NCBI GenBank assembly: GCA_016713735.1
Contig: JADJOP010000001.1
Coordinates: 372,001-436,000 of the forward strand
From: Bryobacterales bacterium
GTDB taxonomy: Bacteria; Acidobacteriota; Terriglobia; Bryobacterales; Bryobacteraceae
Reading direction: 5' to 3'
Length of the DNA stretch: 64,000 nt
A program made the translations under genes and the position numbers. The notes beneath the pieces are model-generated. The model saw only the letters and a program-made list of their open reading frames with translations, was not told the origin of the DNA and did no database searches. Below are positions 1 through 9,494 of the stretch, piece by piece; within the stretch, counting starts at the first letter, position 1, and each line of letters opens with the position of its first letter.

Positions 1-1417
1 GGCCGATGGGCGGGGGAACTTTGATGATTTGTATGTGTATGGGCGGCGGGTGGGGCTGCTCGATTTCGGAGCGGTGACTCCGCATCACAATTACTTGATT
101 GGGAAGGGGCCGGATTATTATTTGCCGGAAAAGCGTCCGGCGGTGAATGCGTGGCCGGAGTTGCAGGCGTCGACGAAGCTCGCCAACGGGTGGCAGGGGT
201 TCGTGTCGCTGTTGGGCTATGAGTATTCGGTAGGCACGGCAGCGGGCGGGCATCACAACGTGTTCTATAACGCGGACCAGGCGCGGACGACGATGGAACT
301 GGACGCGGCGGCGCCGAATGCACCGGTGGCGAAGATGCTGCGGACGGTGCAACTGGCGCGGGTGCCGACGCTGGTGATTCCGCACATTGGGGGCGGTCCG
401 CCGGACTGGTCGCACGCGACGGATTCGCGAGTGGAGCGGTTGTTTGAGATTGCGAGCGTGCATGGGGTGTTTGAAGAAAGCTGGCAGAGGCACCTGGCGG
501 CGGGGCTGCGGCAGGGAGCGATTGCGGCGGGCGATACGCATACGACGGCGATGGGCATTGGGTATCCGGGGTTGATCTATGTGAACCGGAGCGGGCTGGC
601 GGGGGTGAGGGCGCTGGGGAAGGACAGGGCGTCGATTTGGGATGCGCTGTATGCGCGGCGGACGTTTGCGACGACGCAGAGCCAGAGGATGCTGGTGGAT
701 TTTGAAGTGAATGGCGAGGCGATGGGCGGGGAGATTGCGGCGCGGGAGGTGAAGGAGGCGCGGGTGAAGGCAAGGGTGTCGGGGACGGCGCCGTTGCTGC
801 GTGTGGACGTGGTGAAGAACAACGAGGTGGTGCATTCGGTGTGGCCGGCGCGGGGGACACAGGGGGCGAAGTTGGTGAGGATTGTGTGGGGGGACAACGT
901 GTATCAGCGGCGGGCGGCGACGGGGATGCGCAGCGGATCGTTGACGCCGGCGGGAGGGCAGTTGCGGATGCGGGGGGCGGTGGATGTGGACCAGGGGTTT
1001 GAGGAGATCAGGCAGCAGGCGACGGGGATTGTGTGGACGACGGCGGCGGTATCGAACGATCGCGATGGCGTGCTGGTGGATGTGGGGGCGGTGACGGGCG
1101 GCGGGCTGAAGTTCCGGTTGGATGATGCGGACATGATGGGCGTGGTGGAGGTGGAGATTCCGCTGGCGGAATTGATGGCGAAGGGGCACTGGGAATACAA
1201 GCACGAGAACGCGAAGGTGCAGCACCCTTATATGAAGGCGATGGGGGTGGCGGCGGCGTTCGTGGTGCAGGCGGATGTGGTGGATGTGCAAGGGCCGATG
1301 GATGTGAGCTTCGAGTTTGTGGACCGGGGGGCGGTGAAGGCGGGGGATTACTTCTATCTGCGCTTGGAACAACTCGATACGAACAAAGCGTGGTCGAGCC
1401 CGGTGTGGGTGAACTAG
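1..1417 (+). CDS. PHP/DUF3604-like metallohydrolase, 5' end missing
   Basis: The frame is open from base 2, so the start lies before the window; a TTG at 29 is internal. Visible are PHP-like metal-site patterns: DFGAVTPHHN near the start, a GGHHN turn, LVIPHIGGG and AAGDTHTTAMG. Together these fit the CehA/McbA or DUF3604 type of polymerase-and-histidinol-phosphatase-fold hydrolase. A C-terminal beta-rich part (roughly the last 230 residues) follows and probably packs on the catalytic domain. Substrate cannot be told. Codons end strongly in G, as in other + strand genes here. It ends 101 bases before the nitric oxide reductase. The family call is from motif recognition only. Confidence 0.55.
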   Translation, partial: ADGRGNFDDLYVYGRRVGLLDFGAVTPHHNYLIGKGPDYYLPEKRPAVNAWPELQASTKLANGWQGFVSLLGYEYSVGTAAGGHHNVFYNADQARTTMELDAAAPNAPVAKMLRTVQLARVPTLVIPHIGGGPPDWSHATDSRVERLFEIASVHGVFEESWQRHLAAGLRQGAIAAGDTHTTAMGIGYPGLIYVNRSGLAGVRALGKDRASIWDALYARRTFATTQSQRMLVDFEVNGEAMGGEIAAREVKEARVKARVSGTAPLLRVDVVKNNEVVHSVWPARGTQGAKLVRIVWGDNVYQRRAATGMRSGSLTPAGGQLRMRGAVDVDQGFEEIRQQATGIVWTTAAVSNDRDGVLVDVGAVTGGGLKFRLDDADMMGVVEVEIPLAELMAKGHWEYKHENAKVQHPYMKAMGVAAAFVVQADVVDVQGPMDVSFEFVDRGAVKAGDYFYLRLEQLDTNKAWSSPVWVN

Positions 1418-1445
1418 GTCCGGCTGAGGTATGAAGCGGGCTGTG

Positions 1446-1457
1446 TGACCTAAGTCA
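1446..1457 (+). promoter_or_regulatory. CRP/FNR-family operator candidate (TGAC-N4-GTCA)
   Basis: A perfect inverted repeat, TGAC-CTAA-GTCA, lies 62 bases before the GTG start of the nitric oxide reductase. FNR/NNR/DNR-type regulators bind TTGAY-N4-RTCAA sites, and NO-responsive members control nor genes in many bacteria. The flanks give TGTGAC on the left and GTCATA on the right, so the outermost base departs from the consensus. The role is inferred from position and symmetry. Confidence 0.5.
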
Positions 1458-1518
1458 TATCTCAGGCGGGCTCTTTCCTGGGACGATGCCAAGTCAGCAT
1501 CGAGAAGGAGATCCGCAC

Positions 1519-3725
1519 GTGAAGCGACTTTGGATTGGGTTTGCCGCCGTACTGGTGGTTTCGTTTAGCGTACTGGGCTGGATTGGGACACGGATTTATC
1601 AAGAGATGCCGCCGATTCCGGAGCGGGTGATGACGGCGGGCGGGCAGGTGGTGATCCCGGCGGGGGCGATTGGGGAGGGGCAGAACGTTTGGCAGTCGAT
1701 GGGCGGGATGCAGGTGGGGTCGGTGTGGGGGCATGGGAGTTATCTGGCGCCGGACTGGACGGCGGACTGGCTGCACCGGGAGGCGATGTTCACGCTGAAC
1801 GAGTGGGCGCGGGCGGAGCACAGCAAGGATTTTGAGGGACTCACCGCGGAACAGAAGGCGGGGCTGACGGGGCGGTTGACGGAGGCCTATCGCACGAATA
1901 CGTATGACGCGGCGACGAAGACGATCGTGATTTCGGAGGCGCGTGCGCGTGCGTTCGCGCATTGCCTGGAGCACTTCAGCGGGGTGTTTCGGGGTGGGAA
2001 CGTGGCGTATGCGTTGCCGAAGGGGACGATTCGCGACGACGAGCGGATGCGGAAGTTCGCGGCGTTCCTTTTCTGGACGGCGTGGTCGGCGTCGACGAAC
2101 CGGCCGGGGGACAGGCTGACCTACACGCACAACTGGCCGCATGAGCCGTTGGTGGGGAACCGGCCGAGCGGAGAGTCAGTGATGTGGACGGGGGTGAGCA
2201 TCCTGATGCTGCTGGCGGGCATTTGCGCGCTGGTGTGGTGGTATGCGGCGCAGCCGGCCGAGGAGATGGGCGAGACGCCGAAGGAGGATCCGCTGGGAAG
2301 CTGGCGGGCGACGGCGTCGCAACTGGCGACGCTGAAGTATTTCTGGGTGGTGGCGCTGCTGTTTCTGGTGCAGATATGCGTGGGCATCGTAGCGGCGCAC
2401 TATGGCGTGGAGGGGGGCGGGTTTTATGGGATTGATTTATCTGAAATTCTGCCCTACGCGGTGACGCGGACGTGGCACGTGCAGTTGGGGATCTTCTGGA
2501 TTGCGACGGCGTGGCTGGCGGCGGGGTTGTTCATTGGCCCGCTGGTGTCGGGCGTGGAGCCGAAGGGGCAGAGGCTGGGCGTGAATGTGCTGTTCCTGGC
2601 GCTGCTGGTGGTGGTGGTGGGTTCGCTGACGGGCCAGTGGATGAGCATCCGGAACAAGCTGTCGGACGCGACGTCGTTTCTGTGGGGCCATCAGGGTTAC
2701 GAGTATGTGGACCTGGGGCGCGGCTGGCAGTTGATGCTGTTTGCGGGCTGTTGATCTGGCTGTTTCTGGTGGTGCGGTCGGTAAGGCCGGCGTTGCAGCA
2801 ACCGGGTGAGCATAAGCACTTGCTGTGGCTGTTCCTGTTGTCGTCGGGGGCGATCGGGTTGTTCTATGGCGCGGGCTTGACGTGGGGCCAGCATACGCAT
2901 CTGTCGATTGTGGAGTACTGGCGCTGGTGGGTGGTGCACCTGTGGGTGGAAGGGTTCTTTGAAGTGTTCGCGACGACGGTGATTGCGTTCTTCTTCACGC
3001 GGTTGAACCTGATCCGGCCGGCGCTGGCGGCGAAGGCGGCGTTGCTTTCGGCGACGATCTACCTGGCGGGCGGGATCATCGGGACGTGCCATCACCTGTA
3101 TTTCTCAGGCACGCCGACGGTGGCGCTGGCGTGGGGATCGGTGTTCAGCGCGCTGGAGGTGGTGCCGCTGGTGTTGGTGTCGTATGGCGCGCTGGATGAC
3201 TTGCGGCGCGGGAAGATGACGGTGTGGGCCGAGCGGTACAAGTGGCCCATCTACTTCTTCGTGGCCGTGGCGTTCTGGAACATGGTGGGGGCGGGGTTGT
3301 TCGGGTTCATGATCAATCCGCCGATCGCGCTTTACTACATGCAAGGGTTGAACACGACTCCGGTGCACGGGCATGCGGCGCTGTTCGGCGTGTATGGCAT
3401 GTTGGGCATCGGGTTGATGCTGGTGTGCCTGCGGGCGCTGGTGCCGGACCAGGTGTGGAAGGAGGGCTGGCTGAAGTTTGCGTTCTGGGCGATGAACATC
3501 GGGCTGTTTTTGATGACGGCGGGCAGTTTGCTGCCGGTGGGATTGGCGCAGACGTGGGCTTCGGTGGAGTATGGCTACTGGTATGCGCGGAGCTCAGAGT
3601 TCCTGAGTACGCCGACGATGCAGACGCTGCGGTGGTTGAGGGCGCCGGGGGATACGTTGTTTGGGTTGGGGGCGCTGGTGCTGGTGGCGTTTGTGTTTAC
3701 GATTCGGCCTAAGCGGGCGGCGTAA
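1519..3725 (+). CDS. norB: Quinol-dependent nitric oxide reductase (qNOR), one frameshift
   Basis: Membrane enzyme that reduces NO to N2O with electrons from quinol. The protein has the qNOR layout: an N-terminal anchor and periplasmic cytochrome-c-like part without heme-binding cysteines (to about residue 220), then the heme-copper-oxidase-type membrane core. Typical qNOR stretches are FWTAWSASTNRPG, NWPHEPLVGN, HYGVEGGGF, TRTWHVQLGIFWI, WGHQGYEYVDLGR, VHLWVEGFFE and HGHAALFGVYGMLG. I chose GTG 1519 because a strong GAAGGAGA ribosome site lies just upstream; the in-frame ATG at 1486 has none. A base is missing in the GGG at 2745-2747: the first frame stops at 2754, while the second frame continues LLIWLFLVVR without a gap. 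Adding one G restores about 735 residues, the usual length. Confidence 0.9.
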
Positions 3726-3844
3726 GGGAGAGCGTTCGCTCCGGCCATGGCAACGGTGGTTGCGGTTGGAAATGACTGTCGTGACTTGGAGACGATGGTC
3801 GCTGGGTTGAGGAAGCGGCGGGCTTGCCTTTGGGTTGTGGGCAG

Positions 3845-3874
3845 GGCCCGGGTTTTTGTTGAGTCGCCCGGGCC
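3845..3874. terminator. GC-rich hairpin after norB
   Basis: Inverted repeat GGCCCGGG / CCCGGGCC with a 14-base loop that begins with five T. It sits 120 bases after the norB stop and 102 bases after the end of the convergent hicB gene. There is no clear U-tract after the stem, so it may serve as a two-way barrier or nothing at all. The stretch 3726-3975 holds no convincing gene. Confidence 0.35.
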
Positions 3875-3975
3875 GTTTGAGGATGCGGCTCTATTCGTGC
3901 TCCCCCCTGTGACGCAGGAACCTCCTGCTTTTGGGGGGGCGGTGGAGAGGGCGCGGATGAGGCGAGGATGCCGGC

Positions 3976-4191
3976 TCATGCCGCGATGGTCACGCGCTGG
4001 ATGCCGATGAACTCCAACTCCTGCGCCGGTGCGCCCTCGACTTCGAGACAGAGCTCGATGGCCTCGCGAATGCGCAGCATGACCTCGTCGAGCGACTGGG
4101 CCTGCGTATGGCAGGCGGGGATTTGCGGAACCGAGGCTACGTAGTAACCTTCTGCATCGCGCTCAATCACGACATCGAATTGGCGTGCCAT
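3976..4191 (-). CDS. hicB: HicB-like antitoxin, orphan
   Basis: A 71-residue protein with the HicB partial RNase-H fold signature: FDVVIERDAEGYYVASVPQ, then IPACHTQAQSLDEVMLRIREAIELCLE. HicB proteins neutralise the HicA mRNA-cleaving toxin and often bind their own promoter. GAGGAC precedes the ATG at a suitable distance. No HicA double-stranded-RNA-binding-like partner is found on either side. A 134-codon frame overlaps the stop by 4 bases (ATGA at 3979) and starts MSRHPRLIRAL, which faintly recalls a HicA N-terminus, but it runs into the norB antisense and lacks the HicA glycine and histidine motifs. Antitoxin family call fairly secure; activity unknown. Confidence 0.8.
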   Translation of the reverse strand: MARQFDVVIERDAEGYYVASVPQIPACHTQAQSLDEVMLRIREAIELCLEVEGAPAQELEFIGIQRVTIAA

Positions 4192-4279
4192 CGGATATGT
4201 CCTCGGTTCCTATTGTAGATGTCTGGTGAGGCCGGTTGAGGGCGCGCTGCGTTGACGGGCCATCGCCACGTGATCTGCT

Positions 4280-4480
4280 CTACCACTGGCTGGCATCCAC
4301 GCGCTCGCATTCTGCTTTGATCGCCTGGCTCATTTCGCGGGCGGAGCCGCCGTCGAGAGAGCCCGCGAAGTCGGCACCGCTTTCGCCTTTCGGCGCCGGG
4401 GCTTCGATGGAAGAAGCGAAGACCAGAACCTGCTCTTGCAGTTGGGGGCTCAGCTTAGCGACTCGTCCGGCGATCTCAGC
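4280..4480 (-). pseudogene. Relic of a small antitoxin-like gene (DUF2281-like)
   Basis: The minus frame reads AEIAGRVAKLSPQLQEQVLVF and ends ECERVDASQW before a TAG at 4280-4282. This resembles the small Acidobacteriota proteins that usually precede a PIN-domain toxin: a helical LPPELQEQVL-type start, a proline/glycine linker and a CERVDxDEW-type tail. An in-frame TAA stands directly before the first codon (4481-4483), and no ATG, GTG or TTG is available, so the N-terminus is lost. No toxin gene follows. Composition lacks the G-skew of the neighbourhood. Family assignment is from memory of similar sequences. Confidence 0.45.
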
Positions 4481-4574
4481 TTAAACGTTCAAGGCGAAGA
4501 TATCCTTTCTCAGACTGCGACCTCAAGGACTCGCCGGCAAAACGGAGTGCGGCGGCAGAGTCCTTGCCAGCATT

Positions 4575-4594
4575 AAGGGTGCCACCGCACCCTT
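4575..4594. other. 8-bp perfect hairpin in a gene-free stretch
   Basis: AAGGGTGC-CACC-GCACCCTT forms a perfect 8-bp stem with a 4-base loop. It lies in the 4485-4784 stretch, for which I see no gene; open frames there show no domain. It could be a weak terminator for the nuclease-PIN cassette's upstream region or a remnant of a mobile end. The T run after it is only three bases long. Confidence 0.3.
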
Positions 4595-4784
4595 TGCCGG
4601 CTAGCTGGCCGCCAGAGGAAGATCCATCAACGCGGCTTCCGGTGGCCGACATCACGGGGAGTAATCTGGGCCAACTCCAGTAGTCGATACCGACGGAAAC
4701 ACGAATCGATGCCTGGACGCGACAAGATGGACCGTGCACCAGGTTGACGGGAGCCAACGGCAAACTGAGTGGTAATGTGAAATC

Positions 4785-5240
4785 ATGGCGTTCGAACCCG
4801 ACATCGTCGTGACTGGTCCTGAGCCGTCGGAGATCGCGCTGGTTGTCGAAGTGAAGACATCTTCTCGCACCATCGACGATTCGGAACGCCGGCTGAAAAG
4901 CTACATGGCGGCTGTGCGCGCTCCCGTGGGGCTCCTGGTAACGCCGGAGCGGCTGCGAATCTATCGAGATCGGTACCTTCCTTCCTTGGAAGATTCAATC
5001 GCGAATGTCGGGGAGTTTGACGTCAAGGACATCCTGCGTTTTCACGCTACCGGAAACGCTTCTGCCGATGCCCTGGCCTTCGAACGGCATGTCCAGTCCT
5101 GGCTGGAGGCGTTGTCTACGGAATCGGGCCTCCGGGAATTATCGCCTGAAATTAAACGCGCTGCGCAAAGGTATATCGTCCCTGCTCTCGCGCAGGGCTC
5201 CGTCCGCTCGGGACATCCGCGCTCAGCGATATCCCTTTAG
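4785..5240 (+). CDS. PD-(D/E)XK nuclease-like protein
   Basis: A 151-residue protein. MAFEPDIVVTG followed by ALVVEVKT gives the D...ExK core of the PD-(D/E)XK fold, as in the N-terminal domain of type I restriction R subunits. A later stretch, RAPVGLLVTPERLRIYRDRY, is also typical of such nuclease-related domains. No other domain is joined to it. TAATGT stands 6 bases before the ATG with no Shine-Dalgarno site, suggesting a leaderless message. The stop is followed after one base by the PIN gene, so the two are almost certainly co-transcribed. Codon use is balanced, unlike the G-rich genes around, which suggests transfer. It could also be a catalytically silent binding protein; metal ligands beyond D and ExK are not clear. 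Confidence 0.55.
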   Translation: MAFEPDIVVTGPEPSEIALVVEVKTSSRTIDDSERRLKSYMAAVRAPVGLLVTPERLRIYRDRYLPSLEDSIANVGEFDVKDILRFHATGNASADALAFERHVQSWLEALSTESGLRELSPEIKRAAQRYIVPALAQGSVRSGHPRSAISL

Positions 5241-5241
5241 C

Positions 5242-5894
5242 ATGCGTCCGTATTTATCGCAGACCAATTGGGTGGTGGCGTATTCGGCGCCGGCGCACCA
5301 GCAGGTGCCAGCCGCAGCGAAACTCATCGACGACGCCATGGCTGGACAACATAAATTGTATTTGCCGGCGCTCTGCCTGACTGAAGCGCGCCACCCGCTT
5401 CGGACGAAATATCAGCCCCGGCCGGCAGCAGACTCCCTTCGCCGCTACCTGGGCTGGGCGACGCGCGCGGGAAGAGTGACTGATGATTCCGCCGGAACCG
5501 TTCGTGTGGTGCTTGATCGAGTAGAGCCTCGGTTTCTGCCGAACTGGATGAAGTAGACGAGCGCTTGACAGCGATCGTGCGTCATTCCGGAATCGAGGTT
5601 TTCGCACTTTCAGAGGCAATGTTGGCGAAGGCTGTCGAATTGTCCACGATAAACCTGGACCTAAAGCCATTCGATCAAGCTATCCTTGCGGCTGTGCTTG
5701 TGCGTGCCGAACAGTTGCGCGATCTAGGCGTAGATGACGTGGTGTTCTGCGAACTTGACGGCGATCTGCAGCCTTGGGACAAGAACGGTAGAGCGAAGCA
5801 GCCGCTTCAGGACCTCTATGACTCTGCCCATCTATGGGTGTATGGTGACTTTGCGATGCAATCGCCAGTGAAGCGCCCAACATTCCCCGAATAG
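5242..5894 (+). CDS. PIN-domain-like protein, one frameshift
   Basis: Starts MRPYLSQTNWVVAYSAP, then shows an ARHPLRTKYQPR-type segment and, after the break, KPFDQAILAAVLVRAE and VFCELDGDLQPWDKNGRA. The D of FDQAIL and the D residues of the ELDGDLQPWD part fit the acidic cluster of PIN ribonucleases. The first frame ends at 5556 (stop after PNWMK), but the frame from about 5532 onward reads SAELDEVDERLTAIVRHSG without interruption; one G added to the GG at 5530-5531 joins them to about 217 residues. It follows the PD-(D/E)XK-like gene after one base. This is probably an RNase toxin or effector, but no classical VapB-type antitoxin is next to it. PIN assignment is moderately sure; partner role of the upstream gene is inference. 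Confidence 0.55.
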
Positions 5895-6058
5895 TGCGTG
5901 AATGCCCCTAGTGTCATTCGAACGCACGCACCAGTAGCTCGGCTGCATCGCTCCCGTACCACGCACAATCCGGATGGTGCGATTCGAGCCGGCGGAGCCC
6001 AGGATTGCTCCACGATGGCGGCGAGGCGTCACCGAGTCCCTGCGCGGGCAGGTGGTTG

Positions 6059-6438
6059 CTACTTTTCGATCGGCAGGTTGGCGCCGGTCCAGGCGCGCCA
6101 GCCGCCGGCTAGGGAGAGGACGTTGGTGTAGCCCATTTTTTGGAGGTTGTCGGCGGCGATGGCGCTGCGGAAGCCGCCGCCGCAGTAGAGGATGAGTTTG
6201 GCGTTGGGGTCGGGGACTTTGGCTTCGATGTCGCGTTCGATGATGCCTTTGCCGAGCCAGAGGGCGCCTTGGGCGTGGCCGGCGGCCCATTCGCTTTCTT
6301 CGCGGGTGTCGATGAGGATGCCGGGGTCGCCCGAGGCGGATTGCGCCTGATGCTCATCGACGGTGATTTCGCGGACGCGGGTTTTCGCGTCTTCGACTAA
6401 GGCGAGGAAGGCGGGGTGGTGGGATTTGGGGGCGGTGC

Positions 6439-6442
<4 letters not shown>
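6059..6442 (-). CDS. Rhodanese-like sulfurtransferase domain protein
   Basis: A 127-residue single rhodanese domain. ILIDTREESEWAAGHAQGAL is the CH2A-type start, and ILYCGGGFRSAIAA carries the active-site cysteine in a CGGGFR loop, typical of small rhodaneses that carry persulfide sulfur. The C-terminus has the LAGGWRAW motif. No signal peptide, so cytoplasmic. The ATG overlaps the murA stop by 4 bases (ATGA), the last gene of the minus-strand cluster, so it is translated with murA. The 164 bases 5895-6058 beyond it hold nothing I recognise. Confidence 0.88.
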
Positions 6443-7693
<1,251 letters not shown>

Positions 7694-7701
<8 letters not shown>

Positions 7702-8601
7702 GCAGAGCCTGGGCGAGGCGTCCGTTGGCGCTTTGGAGCAGCGCGGCGGCTTCCTCGCGGGGGATTCCTTTCTTTGCCATGAGGATGGCGATGCGGACGC
7801 TGCCGCCGGACTCGTCCAGGAGCGCGGCGGCGCGGGCGGGGTCGATTTGGGCGGCTTCGGCGATGATGCGGCGGGCGCGGTCGCGCAGCTTGTCGTTGGT
7901 GGGCTGGACGTTGACCATCAAGTTGCCGTAGACGTAGCCGAGGCGGATCATGGCGCCGGTGGAGATCATGTTGAGGATGAGCTTGGTGGCGGTGCCCGAT
8001 TTCATGCGGGTGGAGCCGGTGAGGACTTCGGGGCCGGCGATGGCTTCGATGCCGACTTCGGCGCGGCGGGAGAGTTCGCTTGCCGGGGAGCAGGCGATGG
8101 CGGCGGTGAAGGCGCCGAGGGCGCGGGCGCGGTCGATTGCGCCGAGGACGTAGGGGGTGCGGCCGGAGGCGGCGATGCCGATGAGGGAGTCGGCGGCGGT
8201 GAAGCCGCGGGCATCGAGGTCGCGCGCGCCGGAGGCGGGGTCGTCTTCACTGGCTTCGGTGGCGCGGACGAGGGCGGATTCGCCGCCGGCGATGATGCCT
8301 TGGACGAGTTCCTGGGGGACGTTGAAGGTGGGGCGGCATTCGCTGGCATCGAGGACGCCGAGGCGGCCGGAGGTGCCCGCGCCGATGTAGAAAAGCCGCC
8401 CGCCGGTGCGCATGCGTTCGGAGACGGCGTCGACGACCTGAGCGATGGCGGGGATGCAGGCCTGGACGGCGGCGGCGACTTTGGCGTCTTCGCTGTTGAT
8501 GACCGCGAGCATCTGGCGGCGGTGGGGAGATCGTCAATGGCGGCCGAGGCCGGGTTGCGTTGCTCGGTGAGGAGCGAGGCGAGGTCTTCCTTCTTGTGCA
8601 A
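7694..8601 (-). CDS. murQ: N-acetylmuramic acid 6-phosphate etherase, one frameshift
   Basis: Cleaves the lactyl ether of MurNAc-6-P to give GlcNAc-6-P in wall recycling. SIS-domain markers: GGRLFYIGAGTSGRLGVLDASECRPTF split over the phosphate-binding loop, GIAASGRTPYV, and EVLTGSTRMKSGTATK with the etherase signature. The N-terminal 28 codons (LTEQRNPASAAIDDLPT) lie in another frame starting at a TTG (8601); the main frame runs from about 8515 to 7694. Adding one G to the GG at 8515-8516 gives DLPTAAQMLAVINSEDAKV, the expected junction. TTG is the only start after the last in-frame stop, and it lies next to the sugar isomerase stop. Total about 302 residues, the family length. Confidence 0.9.
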
Positions 8602-8602
8602 G

Positions 8603-9436
8603 CTAGAGAACGCCCGCTTTCTTCATGACTTTGGTGGTGGTGTCGAGGCCGAGGGTGGCGCCTTGCTCGGGGGGCATGTCTTTGAGTCCGCGGCCGAAGA
8701 CTTCGGGGCTGACGGCGTCGCGGTAGCCGGCCTTTTTGAGCGCGCCGAAGAAGGCGGAGAAGTCGATGATGCCTTCGCCGGGCATGAGGCGTTCGGAGTC
8801 GAGGATTTTTTCGGGGGCGATGTTGGGGGCGTCGGCGGCCTGGACGTGGACGAGGTCGGCGAGCGGGGTGGCGGTGATGTCGGCGAGGGTGTTGTTGCCG
8901 TGGTGCCAGTGCCAGGAGTCGACGAGGAGGCCGATTTGGGGGCCGCAGGACTTGGCGAATTCGAGCATGTCGGTGTGTTTGTAGAGGAAGGGGTGGGGGC
9001 CGCGGGTGCGGAGGTGGAGGGGGCCGAGGTATTCGAGGCCGAGGCGGACGTTGTGTTGGGCGAGGACGGCGTTGACGGCCTGGAAACGTTTCCGCCAGAT
9101 TTTGATTTGGTCCAGTTGCGGGACTTCGCACCAGGAGGGGACCCAGGTGGACATGCGGGGGCAGCCGATGGCGCGGGCGAAGGCGGCGGCGGCGGGGAGT
9201 TTGGCCATGCCGGCGTCGAAGGTGGCGTCGTCTTTGCGGAAGTCGACGGGGAGGGAGACGACGGCGGGCTTGAGGTTGTGCTGTTTGAGGATGTCGGTGA
9301 CTTTGGCGGGGCCCATGTCGAAGACCTCGTTGTGGAGGAGGTCGACGCCGGGGTAGCCGACGGCGTGGGCGATGCGGGCGAACTCGGGCCAGTCGAGGCG
9401 GCGGGCGACGAGGGTGCCGTTGAGGGCGATGTACAT
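8603..9436 (-). CDS. Sugar phosphate isomerase/epimerase (xylose isomerase-like TIM barrel)
   Basis: About 277 residues in the AP-endonuclease-2/xylose isomerase-like barrel family. Visible are YPGVDLLHNEVFDMG, RLGLEYLGP with a metal-ligand glutamate, LLVDSWHWHHGNNTL with Asp/His ligands, LVHVQAADAP, and PGEGIIDFSAFFGALKKAGY with the last part of the site. Substrate unknown. I place the start at MYIALNG (9436), because a TACACT box lies 12 bases upstream and the extension to 9481 adds only a basic, non-family stretch. First gene of the isomerase-murQ-murA-rhodanese cluster, which suggests, but does not prove, an amino-sugar substrate. Confidence 0.85.
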   Translation of the reverse strand: MYIALNGTLVARRLDWPEFARIAHAVGYPGVDLLHNEVFDMGPAKVTDILKQHNLKPAVVSLPVDFRKDDATFDAGMAKLPAAAAFARAIGCPRMSTWVPSWCEVPQLDQIKIWRKRFQAVNAVLAQHNVRLGLEYLGPLHLRTRGPHPFLYKHTDMLEFAKSCGPQIGLLVDSWHWHHGNNTLADITATPLADLVHVQAADAPNIAPEKILDSERLMPGEGIIDFSAFFGALKKAGYRDAVSPEVFGRGLKDMPPEQGATLGLDTTTKVMKKAGVL

Positions 9437-9448
9437 GGTGGTGATTTT

Positions 9449-9486
9449 AGTGTAGCCGGGGGCGGGGAGGGGGAGTTGCATATACT
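9449..9486. promoter_or_regulatory. Divergent -10 boxes between isomerase and sulfatase genes
   Basis: On the minus strand TACACT (9449-9454) lies 12 bases before the isomerase ATG. On the plus strand TATACT (9481-9486) lies 8 bases before the sulfatase ATG. Neither has a Shine-Dalgarno site after it, and no good -35 box is seen at 17 bases. At 8 bases the sulfatase transcript would begin at or next to its start codon. Confidence 0.5.
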
Positions 9487-9494
9487 ACTCGGCG

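Noticed and set aside
3575..3979. Possible HicA toxin after hicB
   Set aside because: It overlaps hicB by 4 bases and starts plausibly, but lacks HicA motifs, crosses a hairpin and runs antisense to norB.
5930..6030. Possible second tRNA fragment (GGTGCGATTCGAGCC)
   Set aside because: Only a T-arm-like string; no acceptor or anticodon arm can be paired.
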